Source: Longimicrobium terrae
GTDB lineage: Bacteria > Gemmatimonadota > Gemmatimonadetes > Longimicrobiales > Longimicrobiaceae
DNA: 43,351 bases
Assembly: GCF_014202995.1 (NCBI RefSeq)
Contig: NZ_JACHIA010000033.1
Location: 1-43,351, forward strand
Direction of reading: 5' to 3'
Part shown: piece after piece, positions 1 to 8,885 of the stretch
Layout of the letters: every line of letters starts with the position of its first letter
How positions within the stretch are numbered: the stretch's first letter is position 1
Translations under genes and position numbers: made by a program
The notes under the pieces: generated by a model
What the model saw: only the letters and a program-made list of their open reading frames with translations
Told to the model about the DNA's origin: nothing
Database searches by the model: none

Positions 1-54
1 TACACTACCACCAGTCAACCGCTTCCTAACCAGTTGCAGCTCTTCGACTTGTAA
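1..54 (+). CDS. 3' end of an unidentified gene (17 codons visible)
   Basis: Frame 1 is open from the window edge to a TAA at 52-54 and reads YTTTSQPLPNQLQLFDL. The tail contains QLQLF, which fits the QLxLF sliding-clamp (DnaN) binding consensus known from Y-family polymerases, mismatch-repair proteins and some transposases. Base composition is about half GC, clearly lower than every other gene here, and codons such as CTT, CCT and TTG are unlike the neighbours. Twelve bases after the stop, a composite repeat begins in the middle of its first hairpin, as if this gene's DNA had cut into it. A mobile-element gene is therefore plausible, but the family cannot be named from 17 residues. Confidence 0.4.
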   Translation, partial: YTTTSQPLPNQLQLFDL

Positions 55-66
55 GCCGGACAGTAG

Positions 67-415
67 TGGGGGGAGGGTTGGGGCGGGCGGATGGTTCGGC
101 GTGTGGGGCGGAGTTCCGGGCGGGAGCGAGCCCCGTTGAGCGAATGAATCCGCCGCTCCAGAAGCGGGAACCCCCGACACGACGCCCACAGGCGCCGTTC
201 GGGGCTTCAACTGCATCAGGAATACACAGCGCGGCGGCCGCAGTTCGCGCAGGCGGACTTCGTGTTCTTCGAGGCGCGGTTTCAACCGCCGGACGCAAGC
301 CCGCGAACGCGCCCCGAATCCATTCCCACACCGATCTGGGGTGTGCTCCCTCTCCCACATCCGTTCGTGGGAGAGGGTCGTCGTGCGCAGCACGCGGGGT
401 GAGGGCCCAGCCCGC
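67..415 (+). repeat. Composite intergenic repeat, copy 1 (A truncated, B, C, D)
   Basis: Starts inside the second hairpin of module A (GGGGGAGGGTT). Module B follows at about 134-213, module C at about 240-292 (GCGCGGTTTCAACCGCCGG end) and module D at about 338-415 (CCCTCTCCCAC...GTGGGAGAGGG, then a CGTGC/GCACG hairpin). It is nearly identical, linkers included, to the inverted copy at 2419-2820. The 148 bases between this copy and the hydrolase start should hold that gene's promoter, but no convincing -35/-10 pair was found. Confidence 0.9.
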
Positions 416-563
416 CGCCGCGCACCGACCCGTGTCCCACGCGGATGCCTTCCATCCCCTCCCGACCAGCCAGCACGCGCAAAACCTGAAACCCCGGGCA
501 CCCCATCCGCCGTACGGTGCCGCACATCATCCCATCCGGCCTCTCCCATCTCCATCGAAACCG

Positions 564-2309
564 ATGACCCGTCGTTCAGGGCTCGCGCCCCTCGCACTCG
601 TCGTGTCCCTGGCCGCCGCCGGGCGCGCGGCGGCGCGAACCGGGCCCGGCGCACCCGCGTCACCCGCACTCAGCGCGCGCATCGCCCGGCTGGAGGCCGA
701 GGTCCCGCGGCTGATGGCGGCGGGCGAGGTGCCCGGCGTTTCCATCGCGCTCATCGAGGACGGACGGGTCGCGTGGACGCACGGGTTCGGCGTGGCGAAC
801 GCGGATAACCGCGATCCCGTGCGGGAGAACACCGTCTTCGAGGGGGCGTCGCTCAGCAAGCCAGTGGTGGCGTACATCGCCCTGCGCCTTACGGATGAGG
901 GGCGGCTGGATCTGGACGCGCCCCTCACGCGCTACGTCCCCGATCCCTTTGTCGCGGGCGATCCGCGCCTCGAGCAGATCACCGCGCGGCGTGTGCTCGA
1001 CCACACCTCGGGGCTGCCGAACGGGCGGACGGCCGACGCGATCCGCATCCACTTTGCGCCCGGCGAGCGCTTCAGCTACTCTGGCGAGGGCTACATCTAC
1101 CTGCAGGCCGCCCTGGAGCGCATCACGGGCGAGCCGCTGCAGACCCTTGCTGAGGGCATGGTGTTCGGGCCGATGGGGATGACGAACAGCGCGTTCGTGT
1201 GGCAGGAACGGCTCGACTCGCTGATGGCGTACGGGCATGCGGAAACGGGCGAGGTCACCGGCCGCCGCCGCTTCCCCGTGGCCAGCGCCGCGTCCAGCCT
1301 GGAAACGACGGCCGGGGACTACGCGCGCTTCATCGCCGCCGTGCTGGGCGGCGCGGGCCTGCGCGACGAAACGCGGTCGGAGATGATGCGCGCGCAGGTG
1401 CGGACGGATTCCACCTGTTCGGTGTGCGTGGAGCAGCGGACGGCCCCGCGCACCGGCGCGGACGGCTGGGGGCTGGGCTGGGGCGTCGCGCCCACGGCGG
1501 AGGGCGGCACCGTGCTGTGGCACTGGGGCGACAACGGGGTGATGAAGGCGTACGTGGCCGTCCGGGCGGATGGGCGGCGCGGCGTGGTGATCCTGACGAA
1601 CGGCGCCAACGGGCACGCCATCACCCCCGACATCGCGGCCGCTGCGCTTGGTGCGCCGGCGCCGGGGTTCGCGTGGCTCCGCTACGATCACTACGACTCG
1701 CCCGGGCGGCTGCTGCTGCGCCGCATCGTCGCGGGAGACGCGGCGGCGCTCCCGGACCTCGCCGCGCGGCAGCGGGGAGAGCGCCCGGAGCCGGCGCTGG
1801 AGGAGACGGACATCAACAGCCTTGGATACCGCCTTCTGGCCCGCAAGCGCTTCCCCGACGCCGTCCGCGTGCTGCGGATGAACGCCGAGCGCCTGCCCGC
1901 CTCCGCCAACGCGCACGACAGCTACGGCGAGGCGCTCCTCGCGGCGGGCGACACGGCCGCGGCCGTCGCCTCGTACCGGCGGGCGGCGGAACTGGGCGGA
2001 GAGAACGCCGCCGCCGTCCTCGCCCGGTTGACGCGCCCCGTGGTGCGCGTGGCGCCCGGGATCCTGGACGCGTACACCGGCCGCTACGACACGCCCATGG
2101 GCCCGCTGACGGTCACCCGCGACGCGGACGGGCTGGAGGGCACGCTGGGCACCGAGGGCTCCGCGCGCCTGATCGCCATTTCCGAGACGCGGTTTTCAGT
2201 CGGAGGCAACAGCAACACGGTGGATTTCGTGCGCGGCGCCGACGGGCGGGTGACGCACGCCATCATCCGCGCGGGCGGCCAGGAGATCCGCGCGACCCGC
2301 GTTCCCTGA
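564..2309 (+). CDS. Serine hydrolase, beta-lactamase/class C penicillin-binding-protein fold, with TPR-like and DUF3471-like C-terminus
   Basis: 581 residues. A hydrophobic N-terminus (LAPLALVVSLAAAG) looks like a signal peptide, so the enzyme should act in the periplasm or be lipid-exposed. The beta-lactamase-family fold covers about residues 45-375. It has the nucleophile motif SLSK (S96, K99), YSG at 172-174 in place of YxN, and HWG at 320-322 as the KTG-box equivalent. After the catalytic domain come helical TPR-like segments at about 415-480 and a C-terminal beta domain beginning with DAYTGRYDTPMG, typical of DUF3471-type tails of secreted serine hydrolases. The substrate is unknown; such proteins include D-aminopeptidases and esterases, and antibiotic resistance should not be assumed. 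The reading frame continues upstream through the repeat, but ATG 564 is chosen because it gives the signal peptide and lies outside the repeat. The gene is bracketed by inverted repeats. Confidence 0.88.
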   Translation: MTRRSGLAPLALVVSLAAAGRAAARTGPGAPASPALSARIARLEAEVPRLMAAGEVPGVSIALIEDGRVAWTHGFGVANADNRDPVRENTVFEGASLSKPVVAYIALRLTDEGRLDLDAPLTRYVPDPFVAGDPRLEQITARRVLDHTSGLPNGRTADAIRIHFAPGERFSYSGEGYIYLQAALERITGEPLQTLAEGMVFGPMGMTNSAFVWQERLDSLMAYGHAETGEVTGRRRFPVASAASSLETTAGDYARFIAAVLGGAGLRDETRSEMMRAQVRTDSTCSVCVEQRTAPRTGADGWGLGWGVAPTAEGGTVLWHWGDNGVMKAYVAVRADGRRGVVILTNGANGHAITPDIAAAALGAPAPGFAWLRYDHYDSPGRLLLRRIVAGDAAALPDLAARQRGERPEPALEETDINSLGYRLLARKRFPDAVRVLRMNAERLPASANAHDSYGEALLAAGDTAAAVASYRRAAELGGENAAAVLARLTRPVVRVAPGILDAYTGRYDTPMGPLTVTRDADGLEGTLGTEGSARLIAISETRFSVGGNSNTVDFVRGADGRVTHAIIRAGGQEIRATRVP

Positions 2310-2418
2310 TCGCCGGACGCGCGTGGATGCGGTGGGGACGGGGTGTGGAGGACGGCGGGTGGAGAAGGGCGGGGAGGATGGGAGGAGTTACGTGGGGTAC
2401 CAACCTGATGTGCGGTCC

Positions 2419-2820
2419 GCGGGCTGTGGGCCCTCACCCCGCGTGCTGCGCACGACGACCCTCTCCCACGAACAGATGTGGGAGAGGGAGCACACACCAG
2501 TATCGGTGTGGGAATGGATTCGGCGCGGTGGCGGGCTTGCGTCCGGCGGTTGAAACCGCGCCTCGAAGAACACGAAGTCCGCCTGCGCGGACTGCGGCCG
2601 CCGCGGTGTGTGTTCCTGATGCAGTTGAAGCCCCGAACGGCGCCTGTGGGCGTCGTGTCGGAGGTTCCCGCTTCTGGAGCGGCGGATTCATTCGCTCAAC
2701 GGGGCTCGCTCACGCTACGATCTTCGCCCCACACGCCGAACCATCCGTCCGCCCCCAACCCTCCCCCAGTCTTTTTTGGGGGAGGGTGGGCCGGTGGTGC
2801 CGGCCCGGGTGGGGGCCGCC
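2419..2820 (-). repeat. Composite intergenic repeat, copy 2 (A-B-C-D, inverted relative to copy 1)
   Basis: Read on the minus strand: module A at 2820-2757 (GGGCCGG/CCGGCCC hairpin, then CCTCCCCCA-type/TGGGGGAGG hairpin with a T-rich stretch), B at about 2700-2622, C at about 2600-2545, D at about 2500-2419. It begins about 120 bases after the stop of the SDR gene at 2944, in that gene's direction. By eye more than nine in ten positions match copy 1 over about 340 bases, including linker segments not shared with the other copies. The bases 2310-2418 between the hydrolase stop and this repeat hold nothing recognisable. Confidence 0.92.
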
Positions 2821-2943
2821 CTGAGCTCCGCCACCTACAACGAAGCGGCCGGAGCATCGCTGCCCCGGCCGCTGTCGCTTCTGTCTGCATCATCCGGTCG
2901 GATCGAGACGATCACCAATCTCCTGATCCCGCCTGCGCCGGCC

Positions 2944-4464
2944 TCAGCCGTTGGAGGTGCCTTCGCCCTGCGCGGGCGACTGGCTGCGGCGAAAGTCCAT
3001 CACCACCTTTTCCACCCAGTCCTCCACGTCCTTGGCGGCCTGCCCCTCCAGCGTGTCCTCCTCCTCTTTCACGCCGTCCACCGCCGTTCCGCCGCTGCGG
3101 TCCACCACGGCGTCCACCACGGAGCGCCAGGTCGCGCGCTGGGCCACCTTGCCCACCGTCCGCATCCCGATCAGATCAATCAGCCCCGCGGACCGGGTAA
3201 AGGAGCGCACCTCGAACCGCAGCATCCCCGGCCCCTGCTCCGTCACGTCGAAGCGGATGGCGCCGGTGAGCGGATGCCCTTCCAGCGTCACCAAGGTGAT
3301 GGTGTTGTCGCGCACCTCCACGCACCGCACCTGGATGTGGCCCCGCATGGGGATGGAAAGCGTCAGCGTGGCGCCTTCCTGGATGGCCGTTTCCGTCCCC
3401 GGCTCCACCCCCACCTTCATCAGCGGCTCCGGCGCCAGGCTGTAGAACTCGCCCTGCACCGTGCGGAACAGCTCGTCCGCGGTCAGCTGGCTTCCCCCGA
3501 TGTCGGCCCAGTAGCGCTGGCGGTGCAGCTGCCCTGTCCCCTCCGACGGAAGCGACTCGGGGAGCGTGTCGGCCAGCTTGCCGATTCCCTCCGCCAACCG
3601 CGTGGGCGTCACGCCGAAGATTTCCGTCAATCCGTTGACGCCACCCTCCGGAATCAGGTTCCCTTCCTCCAGCATGGTCAGCTGGTCCGGCTTGATGGGG
3701 AATCCGACGCCCGCCACGTCCAAGGCGTGCGTCCCCATCCTGGCCAGAAACTCGGGGACGGGGATGAGGACGGGGTGCAGTTCCGTCACGTTGCCCATCA
3801 GCTCGATGAGCCCGCGCATGCTGGTGGTTTCCGTTCCGGCGATGTCGATGACGGTTTCCCGCAGGTCCTCGCGCTCCACCGCGCGGGCCAGCGCGAGACC
3901 CAGGTCATCCACCCACACGGGCTGAAACGGCTGCTCCCCCGTGCCGACCAGGGGGATGGCGGGAAGGGTGCGCACCATCTTGAGCAGCAGGGAGATGACC
4001 TCGTCCCCCGGGCCGTACACGTTGCCGGGACGCACGATCAGCCATCCATCGGGCGCCACCTCGCGCACGGCGAGCTCCGCCTGGTACTTGGACTTGTGAT
4101 AGCCGCTCTGCCCGCCCTCCGCGCCCAGCGACGAGACATAGACGAAGCGCCGCACCCCCGCCCGCTTGGCCTCGCGCGCCAGCCGCCGCGTGCCGTCCAC
4201 GTTTACGGCCTGAAAGGTGACTTCGGGCGGCTCCTCGGCCACGATGCCGGCCACGTGCAGCACCGCGTCGCAGTCGTTGGCCGCGCCCAGCACGGCCTCG
4301 TCGGACGAGACGCTCCCCGCGTGCGCCTCCACGCCCTCCGCCCACTGCTTCGCATCCTGCTCCGCCCCGCGCGACAGCAGCCGCACCGTGTGGCCGGCCT
4401 TGAGCAGCTCGTTGACCGCCGCGCGGCCCACCACACCCGTTCCCCCCGTCACCAGCACCTTCAT
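2944..4464 (-). CDS. NAD(P)-binding extended SDR/NmrA-type epimerase fused to a DUF1990-like domain
   Basis: 506 residues. The N-terminal Rossmann domain has TGGTGVVG at residues 6-13 for the dinucleotide, a VSS strand end at 110-112 and the catalytic pair Y122-x3-K126 (YHKSK), so it is an atypical/extended short-chain dehydrogenase like complex I NDUFA9-type and sugar-epimerase relatives. About residues 340-452 resemble DUF1990: the stretch EGHPLTGAIRF and the later RFEVRSFTRSAG match the GHPE-GEE and FxVRAFSRP signatures of that family. A charged C-terminal tail of about 50 residues ends the protein. Probably a cytoplasmic oxidoreductase or epimerase of unknown substrate; the DUF1990 part may bind a lipid or hydrophobic ligand (inference). 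The start is supported by GGAGG ten bases upstream. Transcription probably ends in the repeat at 2820. Confidence 0.85.
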   Translation of the reverse strand: MKVLVTGGTGVVGRAAVNELLKAGHTVRLLSRGAEQDAKQWAEGVEAHAGSVSSDEAVLGAANDCDAVLHVAGIVAEEPPEVTFQAVNVDGTRRLAREAKRAGVRRFVYVSSLGAEGGQSGYHKSKYQAELAVREVAPDGWLIVRPGNVYGPGDEVISLLLKMVRTLPAIPLVGTGEQPFQPVWVDDLGLALARAVEREDLRETVIDIAGTETTSMRGLIELMGNVTELHPVLIPVPEFLARMGTHALDVAGVGFPIKPDQLTMLEEGNLIPEGGVNGLTEIFGVTPTRLAEGIGKLADTLPESLPSEGTGQLHRQRYWADIGGSQLTADELFRTVQGEFYSLAPEPLMKVGVEPGTETAIQEGATLTLSIPMRGHIQVRCVEVRDNTITLVTLEGHPLTGAIRFDVTEQGPGMLRFEVRSFTRSAGLIDLIGMRTVGKVAQRATWRSVVDAVVDRSGGTAVDGVKEEEDTLEGQAAKDVEDWVEKVVMDFRRSQSPAQGEGTSNG

Positions 4465-4755
4465 CCCGTCCTCCCGGTTGCCGTTTGCCGGGGGAGCAAG
4501 GGCACGTCCGGTGCCAGCATGCGCCGGCCCGAACGGCGCTCACATGGGGACAGCCGAACGCGCTGATTCGCGCATCCGGAGCAGTCGAACGAACGTCCGC
4601 CACTCGAAACTCTGGTGAAGACGGCCTCGGTGCCGCATAATTAGCACACTAGAAAACTCCAATCCGGTTTCGTGCCGGTCCGGTGCCCCCGCCCATGCCC
4701 CGATCGATCGGGGTGCGAGCGGGTTCCTGTCCTTCTTTTCAGACGCCGAGACGCC

Positions 4756-6042
4756 ATGGAAGCATCGCCGCCAAACCGCCCCCGCAAGCCTCGCCGCCGT
4801 TGGCGCTGGCACGTGCCTCCCGCCCTGGTGCATGGCGGGGAAAGCCTGGAAGGCGTGCAGGTGCTGGACGAAGTGCAGGGGCCGCTTGGGCTGTTGCTGT
4901 GGGAAACGTACCGCGACGTGGCGCTGTGGGCGTCGGTGGAGCCGGAGGAGCGGGCCGGCCTGTTCGCCGCGGGATCGTACGAGGCGCGGATGGCGGCGCT
5001 GGAGAGCGCCGGCGCCGACGCCACGCTGGAGCCCGCCCTGCGCGCGGCCGCCGAGGTGCTGCGCGAGACACCGACGGTGGATGAGCCCGAAGTGACCGCC
5101 GCCTGCCGCAAGGCTGCGGAGTGGGCCGAGTCGCGCGGGCTGCTGGCCACGGCGGTCACGCTGGCCACCGGCGCCGCGCTGGCCTCGCCGGCGGACGCGG
5201 GCGCCGCCTTCCGCGTAGGACAGATCGCGCGGGAGCGGGGCGAAAACAACCGTGCGGAAACGTGGTTCCGCCGCGCGGTGGGGCTGGGCCGGCAGGCGCG
5301 GGACTGGGCCAGCTACAGCGAAGCCTTTCTGGGCCTGGGCAATCTGTACAAGCTGCGCGGCAACTACCCCGCGGCGCGGCGCTTTCACATCCGCGGGCTG
5401 CGGGCGGCGCGCCGTCACGCCCTGCGCGACATTCAGGCGCGCGCGCTGCACGACCTGTTCTGCATCGCCGTGGAAACGGCGACGCCCAAGGAAGCGCAGG
5501 ATCTGGCCGTTCTGGCGTTCCGGGCTTACGGACCCCGGCACCCGCGGCTTCCGGCGCTTTCGCACGACGTCGCCTACTTCTGGATGGAGCAGGGCCGCTT
5601 TGCCCCGGCGGGCGAGGTGTTCCGCGCCGTGCTGCCGCACATTGCCGGGCCGCGCGAGCGGCTGCTGGTGGCGGCCAACGCGGGTCGGGCCGCCGCCGGG
5701 AGCGGTGACCGCGCCGCGTTCGAGGGCGCGTGGGAAACGGTGTGGGCCGCCAGCGGCGAATGGGAGCGCGCACCCCGCGCCGCCCAGGCGCTGCTGGAAC
5801 TGGCGCGCGGCGGCACCTCGCTTCGCGAGTGGAGCCGCGCCGAGCGCGCCGCCGAGGCCGCGCGCGATCTGGCCCAGCGCACCGGGCAGGGGCAGGTGGT
5901 GATCGAGAGCGAGGCCGTGCTGGACAACGCCCGCCGCAAGGGCGCCGTCAACTTCGGCGAGCCCGTGCCGCTGGGCGAAGAGGGCGGCGAGGCCGAGGGA
6001 TTGGCCGCCGACCTGGTGCGCTCCCTGGCCCGCGTGCGCTGA
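4756..6042 (+). CDS. Tetratricopeptide-repeat protein of unknown function
   Basis: 428 residues from the ATG at 4756. An in-frame extension to 4672 exists but is proline/arginine rich and lacks a ribosome site, so it is left out. The first 20 residues are basic. From about residue 149 to 330 the sequence is a run of helix pairs with TPR-type spacing (AAFRVGQIARERGENNRAE, then LGLGNLYKLRGNYPAARR), and Ala-rich helices continue to the end. There is no signal peptide, membrane segment or catalytic motif, so it is likely a cytoplasmic scaffold. It is divergent from the SDR gene, with 291 bases between the starts; that gap includes the AT-richer bases 4618-4660, a plausible promoter area. A strong terminator follows 24 bases after the stop, so it is probably monocistronic. 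Confidence 0.75.
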   Translation: MEASPPNRPRKPRRRWRWHVPPALVHGGESLEGVQVLDEVQGPLGLLLWETYRDVALWASVEPEERAGLFAAGSYEARMAALESAGADATLEPALRAAAEVLRETPTVDEPEVTAACRKAAEWAESRGLLATAVTLATGAALASPADAGAAFRVGQIARERGENNRAETWFRRAVGLGRQARDWASYSEAFLGLGNLYKLRGNYPAARRFHIRGLRAARRHALRDIQARALHDLFCIAVETATPKEAQDLAVLAFRAYGPRHPRLPALSHDVAYFWMEQGRFAPAGEVFRAVLPHIAGPRERLLVAANAGRAAAGSGDRAAFEGAWETVWAASGEWERAPRAAQALLELARGGTSLREWSRAERAAEAARDLAQRTGQGQVVIESEAVLDNARRKGAVNFGEPVPLGEEGGEAEGLAADLVRSLARVR

Positions 6043-6066
6043 ACCGGCCGCGGCAGCAGAACGTGC

Positions 6067-6100
6067 AAAGGGCCATCCGCCGCGAGGCGGGTGGCCCTTT
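6067..6100 (+). terminator. Rho-independent-type terminator of the TPR gene
   Basis: AAAGGGCCATCCGCC pairs with GGCGGGTGGCCCTTT across a short loop. The A-run before and T-run after make it usable from both strands. Confidence 0.85.
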
Positions 6101-6259
6101 GTACACTGCTCCGGATGCAGGACGACGCAGCCCCCCGCGCGTCACGCGGCATTCCGCGGCCCCCGCTGCGACAGCGCTCTGAGGATGACGGCGATGGTCA
6201 TCCGCCGGCCGGCGGGCCTGCGCTGTCCCAAAGCGAACGCGCCCCTACCCCCGGCGCTG

Positions 6260-6306
6260 TTCCCCATTCCCTATTCCCCATTCCCTATTCCCTATTCCCT
6301 ATCCCC
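6260..6306 (+). repeat. Tandem 7-base repeat, unit TTCCCYA, six copies
   Basis: Six consecutive units of TTCCCTA or TTCCCCA run from 6260 to 6301, followed by a partial unit. The array lies 125-170 bases upstream of the acyl-CoA dehydrogenase start. The remainder of 6101-6430 shows no gene; the sequence around 6330-6430 is GC-rich leader with no clear promoter. Confidence 0.9.
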
Positions 6307-6430
6307 TGCATTTCCGCCTGTTGCGTGAGCCCCGCTCACCCGTAACTTGACGAACGGGATGCCGCCGGACGGGTCCGCGACTTGCGCGACCGGCGCCCGG
6401 ACCCGCCCACACCCTGACGAACACAGAGCG

Positions 6431-8401
6431 ATGAGCGCCAAAAACGGCCAGACCGCACCGAGCGAGCAGGAGTCCCGCGATGTCGCCGAGGCGGCGCGCG
6501 AAACCGAGTGGACCGCGCCCAGCTTCGTGCGCGAGCTGTTCCTGGGCAACTTCCGCCTGGACCTGATCCACCCGTATCCGCAGCAGTCCCCCGAGGACAA
6601 GAAGCGCACGGACGACTACATCGCCAAGCTGCGCCCCATCATTGAGCGCGCGGACAGCGACGAGATCGACCGCACGGGCGAGCTGCCGCCGGAACTGGTG
6701 CAGGACCTTCGCGAGGTGGGCGCCTTCGGCCTCAAGATCCCGCAGGAGTACGGCGGCATCGGGCTGAGCCAGGTGGGCTACGGCCGCACCGTGGGCATGG
6801 TGACCAGCAAGGACGGCAACCTCACCGCCCTGCTTTCGGCGCACCAGTCCATCGGCGTTCCGCAGCCGCTCAAGCTGTTCGGCACGCCGGAGCAGAAGAA
6901 GAAGTACCTGCCCCGCATCGCCAAGGGCGCCATCAGCGCGTTCGCGCTCACGGAAGACGGCGTGGGCTCCGATCCGGCGGCGCTGGCGACGACCGCGACG
7001 CCGACCGAGGACGGCAGCGCGTTCATCATCAACGGCGAAAAGCTGTGGTGCACCAACGGCACCCTGGCCGAACTGCTGGTGGTGATGGCCCGCACGCCCG
7101 ACAAGATCAAGAACGGCAAGCCCATCCCGCAGATCACCGCCTTCATCGTCGACACCAAGGCGCCGGGCGTCACCATTCAGCGCCGCTGCCGCTTCATGGG
7201 GCTCAAGGCGCTGCAGAACGCCGTCATCACGTTTGAGAATGTCCGCGTTCCGCGCGAAGACATTCTGTGGGGCGAGGGCAAGGGCCTCAAGCTGGCACTG
7301 GTCACGCTGAACACCGGCCGCCTGACGCTGCCCATGTCGGCCGCGTACGGCGCCAAGGCCGCGGTGGAAGTGGCCCGGAAGTGGGCGGCGGAGCGCGTGC
7401 AGTGGGGCCAGGCCGTCGGCAAGCACGACGAAGTGGCGCAGATGCTGGGCGGGATGGCCGCGGACACCTTCGGCCTGGAAGCCATGGCCGAGATGTCGAG
7501 CGCGCTGGCCGACCAGGCGCAGAACGACATCCGCCTGGAAGCTGCCATCGCCAAGCTGTGGACGTCCGAGGTGGGCTGGCGCATCATCGACGACCTGATG
7601 CAGATCCGCGGCGGCCGCGGCTACGAGACGGCCGACTCGCTCAAGGCGCGCGGCGAAAAGCCGATCGCCGTCGAACGGATGATGCGCGACTTCCGCATCA
7701 ACCGCATCTTCGAGGGCACGTCCGAGATCATGCACCTGTTCATCGCGCGCGAAGCGGTGGACACGCACCTGTCGGTGGCCGGCGACATGATCAAGCCGGA
7801 CATCAGCATGGGCACCAAGCTGGCGGCCATGGCCAAGGCCGGCGTGTGGTACGCGGGATGGCTGCCCAAGCGCTTCGTGGGCGGCGGGCAGCTGCCGGGC
7901 TCGTACAGCGAGTTCGGGCCGCTGGCCGGGCACGTGCGCTACATCGAGCGCACCTCGCGCAAGCTGGCGCGCGAAATGTTCTACGCCATGGGCAAGCACC
8001 AGGCGAAGCTGGAGCGCAAGGGCAAGCTGCTGGCGCGCTTCGTGGACATCGGCGCGGAGCTGTACGCCATGTCGTGCGCCTGCGTGCGCGCGCAGTCGCT
8101 GCTCAAGGAAGCGCACGGCAAGGACGCGCAGCGCCTGGCCGACGTGTTCTGCCGGCGCTCGCGCCTGCGCATCCGCGACCTGTTCGCCGCGATCCACAAG
8201 AACGCGGACGAGGCCACGTACCGTCTGGCGATGGACGTGCTGAAGGGCAAGTACGCGTGGCTGGAGGACGGCGCGATCAGCGCGTGGCCGGCCGAGGGCG
8301 GCGAACCGAAGAGCCCCGGCGCGGGTGCCGCGGGCACGACGGACAAGCGCGCCAACATCAGCGACACGCGCGTGGCCACCCAGGTGGGCGCGGGCGGCTG
8401 A
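6431..8401 (+). CDS. Acyl-CoA dehydrogenase family protein, long (VLCAD/ACAD9-like) form
   Basis: 656 residues. Residues about 60-430 carry the standard acyl-CoA dehydrogenase modules: N-terminal helices with IPQEYGGIGLSQ, the FAD/substrate strand segment ALTEDGVGSDPAAL and GEKLWCTNG, and the C-terminal helical bundle with QIRGGRGYE. The catalytic base is the glutamate of FEGTSEI (E428), in the position used by short-, medium- and very-long-chain enzymes. About 220 further residues form a second helical region, as in VLCAD-type enzymes, which suggests long-chain substrates and possibly membrane association. It should catalyse FAD-dependent alpha,beta-desaturation of acyl-CoA in beta-oxidation. 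The start at 6431 is chosen over the in-frame ATG at 6347 because the added 28 residues are not family-like; the upstream GAGCG is only a weak ribosome site. No other fad genes are adjacent. Confidence 0.92.
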   Translation: MSAKNGQTAPSEQESRDVAEAARETEWTAPSFVRELFLGNFRLDLIHPYPQQSPEDKKRTDDYIAKLRPIIERADSDEIDRTGELPPELVQDLREVGAFGLKIPQEYGGIGLSQVGYGRTVGMVTSKDGNLTALLSAHQSIGVPQPLKLFGTPEQKKKYLPRIAKGAISAFALTEDGVGSDPAALATTATPTEDGSAFIINGEKLWCTNGTLAELLVVMARTPDKIKNGKPIPQITAFIVDTKAPGVTIQRRCRFMGLKALQNAVITFENVRVPREDILWGEGKGLKLALVTLNTGRLTLPMSAAYGAKAAVEVARKWAAERVQWGQAVGKHDEVAQMLGGMAADTFGLEAMAEMSSALADQAQNDIRLEAAIAKLWTSEVGWRIIDDLMQIRGGRGYETADSLKARGEKPIAVERMMRDFRINRIFEGTSEIMHLFIAREAVDTHLSVAGDMIKPDISMGTKLAAMAKAGVWYAGWLPKRFVGGGQLPGSYSEFGPLAGHVRYIERTSRKLAREMFYAMGKHQAKLERKGKLLARFVDIGAELYAMSCACVRAQSLLKEAHGKDAQRLADVFCRRSRLRIRDLFAAIHKNADEATYRLAMDVLKGKYAWLEDGAISAWPAEGGEPKSPGAGAAGTTDKRANISDTRVATQVGAGG

Positions 8402-8429
8402 TCGGCTTCAGCTCTTGAATGGATGAACG

Positions 8430-8462
8430 GCGGCCCCGCGACGAACCTTGTCGCGGGGCCGC
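8430..8462 (+). terminator. Hairpin terminator of the acyl-CoA dehydrogenase gene (repeat-derived)
   Basis: GCGGCCCCGCGA pairs perfectly with TCGCGGGGCCGC, followed by TT. The preceding ATGGATGAACGGC and the stem recur at 9334-9376, and a right-half copy lies at about 8638-8662, so the hairpin is a small repeat family. Confidence 0.75.
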
Positions 8463-8465
8463 TTG

Positions 8466-8804
8466 CCTGCGTGCCGCGTCCCCTCGTCCATTTGCGCACA
8501 TCGACAGCCTGAAATGACATCGAGCGTTCGGGCGACCCTGCGCTCCGGCTTTTCGGCCGTACCCCGCGAGCGTCTGCTCCTGAACGTTCCCGGAGGCCGG
8601 GGCGAATGACGTTGTTGTAGGTATCCCGGAGGCTGAAGAACCTTGTCGCGGGGCCGCTTCGTTTGCCGCGCGGGCAGAGTCCGCAACACCGTTTCACGCG
8701 GGGGACGCGGAGGGCACGCGGAGGTCGCGGGGGAGCCCGGCGCGGCGGAGAACGGGAGGCGTTTCCGGATGATTGGGCGCGGCAGGTCGATCGCGACAAA
8801 ACTG
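8466..8804. other. Gene-free interval with degraded repeats
   Basis: No gene is seen. The interval holds a half copy of the terminator repeat (TTGTCGCGGGGCCGCTT near 8643) and a G-rich repeat at 8685-8735 made of GCGGGGGACGCGGAGG and ACGCGGAGGTCGCGGGGG. Related G-rich copies occur at 9412-9460 (same strand) and 9877-9924 (opposite strand), each next to an AACACCGTT or similar edge. Confidence 0.6.
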
Positions 8805-8833
8805 TTGTGAAAGGATTCTGACGCATTCATATT
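8805..8833 (+). promoter_or_regulatory. Candidate sigma70-type promoter for the RDD gene
   Basis: TTGTGA at 8805-8810 and CATATT at 8828-8833 are separated by 17 bases, each matching four of six consensus positions. They lie in the only AT-rich patch between the repeats and the start at 8886. Confidence 0.45.
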
Positions 8834-8885
8834 TGGAGAATGGCCCGATGTTCATCGTGTTGTTCCTCCTTCATCCTCCCCGATC

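Noticed and set aside
134-213. Conserved start ATG-AAT-CCG-CCG-CTC in module B, readable as a small peptide beginning MNPPL in all copies
   Set aside because: The copy at 23951 has a stop after eight codons, loop lengths shift the frame among copies, and the substitutions follow stem pairing rather than codon positions.
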